A DNA stretch of 64,000 nucleotides from Conexibacter woesei DSM 14684 (GTDB taxonomy: Bacteria; Actinomycetota; Thermoleophilia; Solirubrobacterales; Solirubrobacteraceae). Below the pieces are notes generated by a model that was not told the DNA's origin, searched no databases, and saw only the letters and a list, made by a program, of their open reading frames with translations. The DNA is taken from assembly GCF_000025265.1 (NCBI RefSeq), contig NC_013739.1, positions 868,001 to 932,000 of the forward strand, written 5' to 3'. Within the stretch, counting starts at the first letter, position 1, and every line of letters starts with the position of its first letter. The position numbers and the translations under genes are program-made. Below are positions 53,388-60,561 of the stretch, in pieces.

Positions 53388-54374
53388 TCAGGCGACGCGC
53401 GCGACCGAGAAGGTCGAGGCGACGGTGAACGGGACGCTGGTGGTGTTCGCCAGTCTGGTCACGAGCGTGTCGCCGGCGGTCAGTTCGAGGTAGCGCACGA
53501 TCTGGACCTCGCTCGATCTGACCGGCGCGCGCAGTGACAGCACGAGCGCGATGTTGACGTCGAACATCGGGAAGGCGCGCGCGTCGAGCTCGCTGCCGTT
53601 GCGCTCCAGCGAGAGCGTGCACGCGGCCGACGCGCCCTGCGAGGTCGTCACGGTGTTCGTCGGGCCGCCGCTCGCGGTCACGGTCACGAGATAGGTCCCG
53701 GTCGTCGGCACGGTGTAGGCGCCTGTGGCGCCGTTGAGCGCCCCGCTCGACGGCTGCCCGGCGCTGCTCCAGCCGGTGATCGTCAGCGCGGAGGAGGCGC
53801 CGAGCGCCGTCGGGGCGGTCGTCGCGGCGTCGATCGGGCCGGTGATGCCGGGCGTGCCCTGCAGCCCTTGCGGTCCCTGCGGCCCCTGCGGTCCGATCGC
53901 GCCCGCGAGCCCAGCCGGACCCGGGCCGCCCGCCGGTCCGGCCGGTCCGGCCTCGCCCTTCGGCCCCTTCTCGCCCGTTGTTCCCGCCTCGCCCTTTGCT
54001 CCGGCCTCGCCCTTCGCTCCGGCATCGCCCTTTGCTCCGGCGTCGCCCTTCGCTCCGGCCTCGCCCTTCGGCCCGGCGGGGCCGGCCGCGCCTCTCGCGC
54101 CGGTTCTGCCGCTGCGGCCGGCCGGGCCGCGCGCGCCGTCCTGGCCGGTCGCGTTCCACGAGATCTTGGTCTGCCCGGCTGGGCACGGCGTGGCGGCGCT
54201 CGACAGGTTGAGCGTTCTGAAGTCGCCCACCACGCAAGCGTAGATCTGCGTCTGCTTCTTCGCCGCTCCACCGCCGACGCGGTCGGCGACCGCGTAGGCC
54301 GAACCTCCGAGCAGGAGGAAGAGCGCGACGAACGCGATCGCATGACGGCGGACGACGATCAGCAGCTTTGACAT
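53388..54374 (-). CDS. Collagen-like secreted protein with C-terminal jelly-roll-type domain
   Basis: A 328-aa exported protein. The signal peptide is at residues 8-30 (RRHAIAFVALFLLLGGSAYA). The N-terminal cysteine-containing segment (IYACVVGDFRTLNLSS...TPCPAGQTKISWNATG) is followed by about 35 uninterrupted Gly-X-Y triplets (residues 77-181) with GAKGDAG/GAKGEAG and GPQGPQ runs. A C-terminal beta domain (SSALTITGWSSAGQPSSGAL to VASTFSVARVA) resembles C1q/BclA-type heads. This predicts a trimeric triple-helical stalk with a globular head at the cell surface. Lys-Gly-Glu/Asp charge pairs could stabilise the helix without hydroxyproline. There is no anchor. Confidence 0.9.
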   Translation of the reverse strand: MSKLLIVVRRHAIAFVALFLLLGGSAYAVADRVGGGAAKKQTQIYACVVGDFRTLNLSSAATPCPAGQTKISWNATGQDGARGPAGRSGRTGARGAAGPAGPKGEAGAKGDAGAKGDAGAKGEAGAKGEAGTTGEKGPKGEAGPAGPAGGPGPAGLAGAIGPQGPQGPQGLQGTPGITGPIDAATTAPTALGASSALTITGWSSAGQPSSGALNGATGAYTVPTTGTYLVTVTASGGPTNTVTTSQGASAACTLSLERNGSELDARAFPMFDVNIALVLSLRAPVRSSEVQIVRYLELTAGDTLVTRLANTTSVPFTVASTFSVARVA

Positions 54375-54446
54375 ACCGGTCCCTTGGAGATGCGCGACGC
54401 GTGGACGAGACGGCCCGCTGGTCCCGGGCCGGCTGGCACCTTAGCG

Positions 54447-55502
54447 CTAGGAGAGGCGGCGCCGGACCCACCAGAACGAGAACCCGAACAGAGCGGCAGC
54501 GAGGCCGGCGAAGACCGCCGTCTCATACGCCTGCAAGGTCCAGTAGCGGCTCGCCGGCTGGTAGGTCACGCGCTGTCTGTAGCCCTGTTCGGCAAGTCTG
54601 GCGAAGCACGCCGGTCTGCCCGTCGGGCCAGGTCCGGGACCCGGGTCCGGGACGCATTCGGCGATCCAGCCCGGCAGCGTGTCGAGCGGCTTGCCGGAGG
54701 TGTCGAGCGTCTGCTGGGAGACGATCCATGCGCCCGGTCTGCCGAGCGTGACGTGCAGCTCCTTGACGGCGTCGGCCGGGGCCCCCGCCTCGATCGGTCC
54801 GTCACCCTCGACGATCAGGCCGCGGAGGTTCTGCGCGGTGATCGCGAAGGTGTGCTCGGTCGGCCCGAGGTTGGGCCGGATCCACAACGGCACCGCGACC
54901 TGGACGGCGACGAAGACGGCGAGCGTGACCGCCATCGCGGGGACGGTGCGGCGGATCACGGCCCCGGCGGTGACGCCGAGCGCGACGGCGAAGGCGGCGT
55001 AGCCGATCGGCGCGATGCCGCGCGCGTCGAAGACCGCGGGGGAGATGCGCGGGAGGCCGAAGAACCCCTCGGCGCCATGGCCGTTGTTGACGACCGCGTC
55101 GATCGGGCTCGACCACCAGCTGACGACGAGGCTGAGCAGCCCGACGACGACCATCGCCGCCAGGCAGGTGAAGCCGGCCTTGGTCGCCAGCCAGCGCGTG
55201 CGGGTGACGGTCTGGTTCCAGACGAGCCGGTGGGTGCCAGACTCCAACTCGCGCGCGACCAGCGGCGCGCCCCAGAAGACGCCGACGATCGCCGGCGCCG
55301 CCAGCACCGCCATGTAGCCGGTGTAGTAGAGGGCGCTCCGCGCGCTGTCGCTCGTGAACGCCTGGAAGAAGCTGCTCTCGCTCGCGTCCTTGAGGTCCGC
55401 GAGCCCGGCGCCGGTCGCCGCGAGGGCGAGCGCGATCGCGGCGACCGCGACGGAGACGATCGCGCCCTGGGCGCGGAACTGGCGCCAAGTGAGCCAGATC
55501 AT
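54447..55502 (-). CDS. ABC transporter permease (ABC-2 type)
   Basis: A 351-aa membrane protein with about six TM helices. It starts MIWLTWRQFRAQGAIVSVAV, contains GVFWGAPLVARELESGTHRL (the cytoplasmic coupling helix region typical of YtrC/ABC-2 permeases) and ends VFAGLAAALFGFSFWWVRRR. A large extracytoplasmic loop (about 245-320) lies between the last helices. Its ATG overlaps the ATPase stop (ATGA). It is the third gene of a GntR-ATPase-permease operon of the ytr type, thought to respond to cell-envelope stress. Confidence 0.9.
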   Translation of the reverse strand: MIWLTWRQFRAQGAIVSVAVAAIALALAATGAGLADLKDASESSFFQAFTSDSARSALYYTGYMAVLAAPAIVGVFWGAPLVARELESGTHRLVWNQTVTRTRWLATKAGFTCLAAMVVVGLLSLVVSWWSSPIDAVVNNGHGAEGFFGLPRISPAVFDARGIAPIGYAAFAVALGVTAGAVIRRTVPAMAVTLAVFVAVQVAVPLWIRPNLGPTEHTFAITAQNLRGLIVEGDGPIEAGAPADAVKELHVTLGRPGAWIVSQQTLDTSGKPLDTLPGWIAECVPDPGPGPGPTGRPACFARLAEQGYRQRVTYQPASRYWTLQAYETAVFAGLAAALFGFSFWWVRRRLS

Positions 55503-56392
55503 CGGAGCACCTCCAGGACGGGTCTGCGCTCGCGGTCGGTCGTGCGCTGGCCCATGTACGCGAGGACGACGTCCTCCAGGTCGGGCTGTCCGACGCTCCA
55601 GGCGGGGTCGTAGATCGGCGCGTCGGTGCGGACCAGGAACGTGCTCTGCCGCTCGGTGTGGCTGGCGGAGACGACGTGCTGGTCGGCCGGGAGGGCGGTC
55701 TCGTCGCGGCGGGGACCGGTGAGGCGGTGATGGGTCGCCAGCAGCGCGTCGAGGTCGCCGGCCAGCTGCACGCGCGAGCCGACGAGCACGATCAGGTGGT
55801 CGCAGACGCGCTCCAGGTCGGAGACGAGGTGGGAGGAGAGCACGACGCTCAGCTCGTGCTCGGCGACCGCCTCCATCAGGTCCTGCAGGAACTCGCGCCG
55901 CGCGAGCGGATCGAGGCTCGCGACCGGCTCGTCGAGGATCAGCAGCTCGGGGCGCTTCGCGATCCCCAGCGTCAGGGCGAGCTGGGCGCGCTGGCCGCCC
56001 GACAGGTTCTTCGCCCGCTGGGCGGGGTCGACGCCGAGCTGGTCGATCCGGGCGCGGGCCACCGCGTCGTCCCACGCCGGGTTCAGCCGCGCGCCGAGCT
56101 GCAGGTGCTCCTCGACGCTCAGCCCGGGATAGGTCGGCGTGTCCTGTGCGACGAAGCCGACCTTGGCGAGCTGTGCGGGACCGTCCGCGGGGCGGCCGCC
56201 GAGCACCTCGATCGTGCCCGTCGACGGCGCCAGCATGCCGACGGCCAGGTTCAGCAGCGTGCTCTTGCCTGCTCCGTTGGGGCCGACCAGCCCGACGACT
56301 CTTCCGGACGGGACTTCGAGCGTGCAGTCCGACAGCGCCCAGCGGCGCCCGTATCGCTTGCCCAATCCGTGGGCCCGCAGGACGGCGGTCAC
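55499..56392 (-). CDS. ABC transporter ATP-binding protein
   Basis: A 297-aa ATPase. Walker A is GPNGAGKST (37-45), then the Q-loop FVAQDTPTYPGLSVEEHL, the signature LSGGQRAQLAL, Walker B LLILDEPVASLDP and the H-loop SSHLVSDLERV. About 80 residues follow the core, as in YtrB-like proteins. Its ATG overlaps the GntR stop and its stop overlaps the permease start, giving tight translational coupling. Partner permease: 54447-55502. The transported substrate is unknown. Confidence 0.95.
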   Translation of the reverse strand: MTAVLRAHGLGKRYGRRWALSDCTLEVPSGRVVGLVGPNGAGKSTLLNLAVGMLAPSTGTIEVLGGRPADGPAQLAKVGFVAQDTPTYPGLSVEEHLQLGARLNPAWDDAVARARIDQLGVDPAQRAKNLSGGQRAQLALTLGIAKRPELLILDEPVASLDPLARREFLQDLMEAVAEHELSVVLSSHLVSDLERVCDHLIVLVGSRVQLAGDLDALLATHHRLTGPRRDETALPADQHVVSASHTERQSTFLVRTDAPIYDPAWSVGQPDLEDVVLAYMGQRTTDRERRPVLEVLR

Positions 56393-56793
56393 GCTACGTC
56401 CTTCCGCGTCGCGGTCTGAAACGTGGTCGTGAAGAGCGCCTCGATGCTCTCGTCGTCGAGCCCCGCGAGGCGGGCCTTGGCAAGCCAGCGGCTGAGGTCC
56501 TGCCGCAGCGGGCCGTGCGCGGCGAGCGTCGCGTCGGTCAGCGTCCGCGTCACGAACGTCCCGACCCCGGGCTTGGCGGCGACGAGCCCGTCGTGCTCCA
56601 GCTCACGGTAGGCCTTGAGGACGGTGTTGGGGTTGATCGCGAGCTGCGCGACCACCTCCTTCACCGTCGGCAGCTGGTCGCCCTCGCGCAGCAGGCCGAG
56701 CCGCAGCGCGTGCCGCACCTGCCGCACGAGCTGGAGGTACGGCGAGACGCCGGAGCCGCCGTCCAGGTGGAACTCGATCGTTGAATCACTCAT
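56389..56793 (-). CDS. GntR-family regulator, YtrA subfamily
   Basis: A 134-aa regulator: the GntR winged helix (VSPYLQLVRQVRHALRLGLL, then LPTVKEVVAQLAINPNTVLK and GLVAAKPGVGTFVTRT) with only a short C-terminal helical tail, the definition of YtrA. YtrA proteins repress their own ABC-transporter operon and are released by cell-wall-active compounds. It heads the operon, overlapping the ATPase gene by ATGA. The sequence between 56794 and 56820 (CTAACG...TTGTGCTAA on the minus strand) is comparatively AT-rich and probably holds promoter and operator. Confidence 0.93.
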   Translation of the reverse strand: MSDSTIEFHLDGGSGVSPYLQLVRQVRHALRLGLLREGDQLPTVKEVVAQLAINPNTVLKAYRELEHDGLVAAKPGVGTFVTRTLTDATLAAHGPLRQDLSRWLAKARLAGLDDESIEALFTTTFQTATRKDVA

Positions 56794-57170
56794 TGAACTA
56801 GGACGTTAGCACAATAGGTTGCTGGTCCATTTGGGCTACCGTGTCGCAGCTCACACACCGGACGTGCCCGAGGCCCCATCATGGTTCTCGCCTGATCGGT
56901 TCACACACCGGCCCCGGCCGGAGCAGCACCCAAACTTCCCCTACCGATCACAGCATCACCACACATAGACACATCTCTCTCCTCCGGAAACGGCCCGCCT
57001 CGGCGGGTCGTTTCCTTTTAAGCACCCGGTAGGCTCTGCCGCAGCGCGGCTGGGGCCGCGCCCCGTCCGCGGAAAGGGCTGAGCCCGCCCCGAAGCGTCG
57101 CCCGTGTCCAGTCGCGACCTTCTTTCTGCCCGACGCATGCGGACCGCGGGCGATCCGGAAGGAGGCTGCC
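56794..57170. other. Intergenic stretch with possible small RNA on the plus strand
   Basis: About 375 bp without a credible protein gene. It contains two copies of TCACACACCGG (about 56851 and 56903), a C/U-rich tract (ACATCTCTCTCCTCC) and directly after it a strong hairpin with TTTT. No plus-strand gene lies upstream to be terminated, so an untranslated transcript is possible. Confidence 0.4.
56986..57019 (+). terminator. Intrinsic terminator without an upstream gene
   Basis: GGAAACGGCCCGCC pairs with GGCGGGTCGTTTCC (14 pairs, one G:T; the top opens to form the loop), followed by TTTT. The T-tract is on the plus strand only. The nearest gene to the left runs leftward and begins at 56793. 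Confidence 0.8.
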
Positions 57171-58655
57171 GTGTCCAATTCGCTGCCCGCCGCTCCCAGC
57201 CTGGAGCAGCTCCGCAAGCAGGCGAAGGAGCTGCTGCGCGCGTGCCGGCGCGGAGACGCCGACGCCGCGGCGCGGATCGCCACGGTCGCCGACCGCGGCG
57301 CGCCGCCGAGACCCGCCGCGCTCGGTGACCGGGGCGCGTCCTCGGGACCCGCCGCGCCCGCCGGCCGCGGCGCCGCCCCGAAGCTCGCCGACGCCCAGCT
57401 CGCGATCGCGCGCGAGCACGGCTTCGCGAGCTGGCCGCGGCTGCGCTCCTACGTCGAGCGCGTCGGCGCGCACGGTCCGGGCCTCCAGCACGCGTTCCGC
57501 GACGACCCCGGCTACTACGAGGAGCGCGCCTCGGGCCTGCTCGCCTCGGCGCTCGACGGGACGCCCGGCGCGGTCGCGGCGTTCGCGCGCGACGGCGCGC
57601 CGCTGACGCCGGCCGGCGCACGGGCCGTCGTCGCGCGCGAGCACGGCTTCGACGGCTGGGCGGCGCTGCGGGACCACGTCACGACGCTGCGCGACGGTGG
57701 CGAGCCGTTCGCGCGTGCGTACCGTGCGGTCGAGGCGCATGACCCCGTCGAGCTGCGCGCGCAGCTCGACCGCTTCCCTGACCTCGCCGGCGCGCGCGGC
57801 ACGAACGGCAACGACCTGCTCGGGATGGCGACCGCGACCGGCGACGAGCGCCTCGTCGCGCTGCTGCTCGCCCGCGGCGCCGACCCCGCCGCGGCCAACG
57901 CGCACGGCTGGACCGTGCTCCACCAGGCCGCCTACGTCGGCTCGCCGGCGCTTGCGCAGCGGCTGCTCGACGCCGGCGCGCCGCTCGCCGTGGCGGCGCG
58001 CGGCACCGGCGGCACGCCGCTCGTCGTCGCGCTCTTCTGGGGGCACGCCGAGACGGCGGACCTGCTCGCCGGCCACGGCTTCGCCCCCGGCAACCTGCGC
58101 GTCGCCGCCGGGCTCGGGCGGCTCGACCTGGTCGATGCGCTGCTCCCGGCGGACGCCGCTCCGCTCGCGGCGGCCGGCGCGCAGCGCGGCTTCTACCGGC
58201 CGCACGGTGGCTTCCCCGCGTGGCGTCCGTCGGCGGATCCGCACGAGGTCGTCGACGAGGCGCTCGCGTGGGCGGCGCGGTCGGGCCGGCTCGACGCGCT
58301 CGACTTGCTCGTCGCACGTGGCGCGCGGGTCGACGCCGACGTCTATCGCGGCAGCGCGCTCGCGTGGGCGGCGGCGAACGGACACGCCGATGCGATCGAG
58401 CGGCTGGTCGCGCTCGGCGCCGACCCGAACGCCCGCACGACGTTCGGCGGCCCCGAGCACGGCGACGGCGCGACGGCGCTCCACCTCGCCGCTCAGTACG
58501 GCCGGCTCGACGCGATCCGTGCGCTGCTGCGGGTGGGCGCCGACCCGTCGATCCGCGACCGGCTGCACGACCAGCCCGCGGCGGGGTGGGCCGAGTTCGC
58601 CGAGCAGTGGGCGGCGGCCGAGCTGCTGCGCGAACGCACGCACGACGCTGAGTAG
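57171..58655 (+). CDS. Ankyrin-repeat protein
   Basis: A 494-aa soluble protein. The first 200 residues contain two related segments (QLAIAREHGFASWPRLRSYV and RAVVAREHGFDGWAALRDHV) typical of the N-terminus of actinobacterial ankyrin proteins. Ankyrin repeats then follow, for example DLLGMATATGDERLVALLLA, GWTVLHQAAYVGSPALAQRL and GATALHLAAQYGRLDAIRAL. The GTG start has GGAAGGAGG upstream. The role would be protein-protein binding; the partner is unknown. It lies 15 bp before a PadR gene, but the PadR operator in between suggests a separate promoter. Confidence 0.92.
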   Translation: MSNSLPAAPSLEQLRKQAKELLRACRRGDADAAARIATVADRGAPPRPAALGDRGASSGPAAPAGRGAAPKLADAQLAIAREHGFASWPRLRSYVERVGAHGPGLQHAFRDDPGYYEERASGLLASALDGTPGAVAAFARDGAPLTPAGARAVVAREHGFDGWAALRDHVTTLRDGGEPFARAYRAVEAHDPVELRAQLDRFPDLAGARGTNGNDLLGMATATGDERLVALLLARGADPAAANAHGWTVLHQAAYVGSPALAQRLLDAGAPLAVAARGTGGTPLVVALFWGHAETADLLAGHGFAPGNLRVAAGLGRLDLVDALLPADAAPLAAAGAQRGFYRPHGGFPAWRPSADPHEVVDEALAWAARSGRLDALDLLVARGARVDADVYRGSALAWAAANGHADAIERLVALGADPNARTTFGGPEHGDGATALHLAAQYGRLDAIRALLRVGADPSIRDRLHDQPAAGWAEFAEQWAAAELLRERTHDAE

Positions 58656-58670
58656 GTAGTTTATCTATCT
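58654..58670. promoter_or_regulatory. Inverted repeat directly before the PadR start codon
   Basis: AGGTAG and CTATCT are 6-nt arms with one mismatch around TTTAT, immediately adjacent to the ATG at 58671. This AT-rich 17-bp element stands out in the surrounding GC-rich DNA and is a candidate PadR operator or a -10 region of a leaderless transcript. Confidence 0.45.
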
Positions 58671-59012
58671 ATGACGAACGAAGACCGACGGCCGGTGTGG
58701 CTGCGCGGGGTGCTCGACTTCTGCCTCCTCGCGCTGCTCGCCGATGGCGAGGCGTACGGCTACGAGCTGGCGCGACGGCTGGAGGAGCACGGACTCGGAA
58801 CGGTCCCCGGCGGGTCGCTGTACCCGGCGCTGCTGCGGCGTGAGAAGCTCGGCCACCTGCGCGCCGAATGGCGCGCGGGGGAGGGCGGACCGGGGCGCAA
58901 GTACTACGCGATCACCCCGACGGGCCGTGCGGCGCTGGAGCGCGAGGCGGTCGCGTGGCGCGGCTTCGCCGCGGGCGTCGAGGCGACGATCACAGGCGTC
59001 GCGGCACGATGA
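58671..59012 (+). CDS. PadR-family transcriptional regulator
   Basis: A 113-aa winged-helix protein: LDFCLLALLADGEAYGYELA, then GTVPGGSLYPALLRREKLGH and GPGRKYYAITPTGRAALERE, the PadR hallmarks. Only a short C-terminal helix follows, as in PadR subfamily 2. It heads an operon with an ABC ATPase and permease (ATGA overlaps), which it presumably represses. No ribosome binding site is seen before the ATG, in line with a leaderless start. Confidence 0.95.
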   Translation: MTNEDRRPVWLRGVLDFCLLALLADGEAYGYELARRLEEHGLGTVPGGSLYPALLRREKLGHLRAEWRAGEGGPGRKYYAITPTGRAALEREAVAWRGFAAGVEATITGVAAR

Positions 59013-59851
59013 GACGCGACACCTGGCTCGACGAGCTGGCGGTCGAGCTGGCCGCGCGCGGCATCGGTCCCGGTGAGACTGCGGCAGTCGTCGTCGAAGC
59101 CGACGTCCACCTGCGCGAGACCGGGACCGGCGCGCTCGTCGCGTTCGGCTCGCCCGCCGCCTACGCGGCCGCCGTCGCCGACGCGCTCGGACCGGAGGCG
59201 GCGCACCGGCCCGCGGCCAGACAGGCGCGGGCGCGCGCGTCGCGCGTCAGCAAGCGCTACCGCGGCACCGACGTGCTCGACGGCGTCAGCGTCGAGCTGC
59301 GCGACGGCGAGGCGGTGCTGCTGATGGGCCCCAACGGCTGCGGCAAGTCGACGCTGCTGCGGATCCTCGCCGGCCTGCTGAGACCCGACGGCGGCGCCGT
59401 CGACGTCGACGGCACGATCGGCTACGCCCCGCAGGACGGCGGCGTGATCGGCGACCTGCTGCCCGACGAGCACTTCGTGCTGTTCGGCCGGCCGCGCGGG
59501 CTCGCGCGCGACGCCGCGATCCAGCAGGGCCGGCGGCTCGCCGACCAGCTCGGCTGGGACGCCGCGTCGGCGCCGGCCGCGGGCGCGCTGTCGGGCGGCA
59601 CGCGGCAGAAGCTCAACGTCGTCCTCGCCGCGCTCGGCGAGCCGGACGTGCTGCTGCTCGACGAGCCCTACCAGGGGATGGACCGCGACAGCGTCCAGCG
59701 CTTCTGGGAGCTGCTGTGGGCGTGGCGCGACGGCGGCCGCGCGGCGCTCGTCGTCTCGCACGCGCACGACGCGATCGAGCGCGCCGACGCGGTGATCGAG
59801 CTGAGCGCTTCCCGCGCACGTGCGGCGGCGCGGACGCGGAGCGCGGCATGA
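59009..59851 (+). CDS. ABC ATPase with N-terminal HAAS-like domain
   Basis: A 280-aa protein. Residues 1-60 (DTWLDELAVELAARGIGPGE, then ADVHLRETG and AFGSPAAYAAAVADAL) match the HAAS domain, normally part of membrane proteins encoded next to PadR genes. From about residue 75 a full ABC ATPase follows: Walker A GPNGCGKST (107-115), signature LSGGTRQKLNV, Walker B LLLDEPYQGMD and the H-loop VVSHAHD. The fusion of HAAS with an ATPase is unusual in my experience and links the PadR partner directly to the transporter. It is coupled by ATGA to both neighbours. Confidence 0.9.
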   Translation: MRRDTWLDELAVELAARGIGPGETAAVVVEADVHLRETGTGALVAFGSPAAYAAAVADALGPEAAHRPAARQARARASRVSKRYRGTDVLDGVSVELRDGEAVLLMGPNGCGKSTLLRILAGLLRPDGGAVDVDGTIGYAPQDGGVIGDLLPDEHFVLFGRPRGLARDAAIQQGRRLADQLGWDAASAPAAGALSGGTRQKLNVVLAALGEPDVLLLDEPYQGMDRDSVQRFWELLWAWRDGGRAALVVSHAHDAIERADAVIELSASRARAAARTRSAA

Positions 59852-60516
59852 GCGCCGCCGTCGTCACCGTCGGCGAGATGACGCTGCGCGGGATCGTCCG
59901 GCGCCGCCTCTCGCTCGTGCTGCTGCTCGCGCTGCCGCTCGCCTTCTACCTCGCGCGCCACAGCCAGCCGTGGCAGGCGGTCCGCTTCCTCGGGATCGGC
60001 CTCGCGTGGGCGACGAGCACCGTCGCGCTGTTCGCCGCGATCGCCGCGCGCTCGGCCGAGCCGCGCCTGCGCGTCGGCGGCTGGTCGTGGCGGGACCTCG
60101 TCGCGGGCCGCGTCGGCGCGCTGCTCGCGCTCGGCATCGTGCTCGCGGCGCCGTACTTCGTCCTGATCGCCGTCGACCGGCCGGTCGGCCGGATCGCTGC
60201 GACCGGGCTGATGCTGCTCGTCACCGCGGTCACCGGCGTCGCCGTCGGCTCGGCGCTCGGCGCGTTCGTCGCGCGCGAGCTGGAGGGCGCGCTGCTGCTG
60301 TTCATCGTCGCCGGGATGCAGTTCGTCGCCGACCCGCCGACGCTGCTCGCGCACCTGCTGCCGTTCTGGTCGACGCGGGAGCTGGCGACCTACGCGATCG
60401 AGGGCGCCGCTGCGGGCTCGCTCGGCGACGCGTTCGCGCACGCCGCCGCGACCGTCCTGATCTGCACGCTCGCGACCGTCACGCTGAGCGCCCGCCGGCT
60501 GCGGCTCAGACGCTGA
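59848..60516 (+). CDS. ABC transporter permease
   Basis: A 222-aa membrane protein with six predicted TM helices, for example LSLVLLLALPLAFYLARHSQ, GRVGALLALGIVLAAPYFVL and AATGLMLLVTAVTGVAVGSA. The length and position fit an ABC-2-type permease that pairs with the HAAS-ATPase. Its ATG overlaps the ATPase stop (ATGA). The substrate is unknown. It ends the PadR operon and is convergent with the GH18-like gene. Confidence 0.88.
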   Translation: MSAAVVTVGEMTLRGIVRRRLSLVLLLALPLAFYLARHSQPWQAVRFLGIGLAWATSTVALFAAIAARSAEPRLRVGGWSWRDLVAGRVGALLALGIVLAAPYFVLIAVDRPVGRIAATGLMLLVTAVTGVAVGSALGAFVARELEGALLLFIVAGMQFVADPPTLLAHLLPFWSTRELATYAIEGAAAGSLGDAFAHAAATVLICTLATVTLSARRLRLRR

Positions 60517-60561
60517 CGCCGGCGGCTCAGACGCGCTGCGCGGTCGTCCGCGCGGCGCGTC

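Noticed and set aside
53870-54150. Non-coding tandem repeat
   Set aside because: The periodic GC-rich 9-nt pattern is explained by Gly-X-Y collagen triplets on the minus strand.
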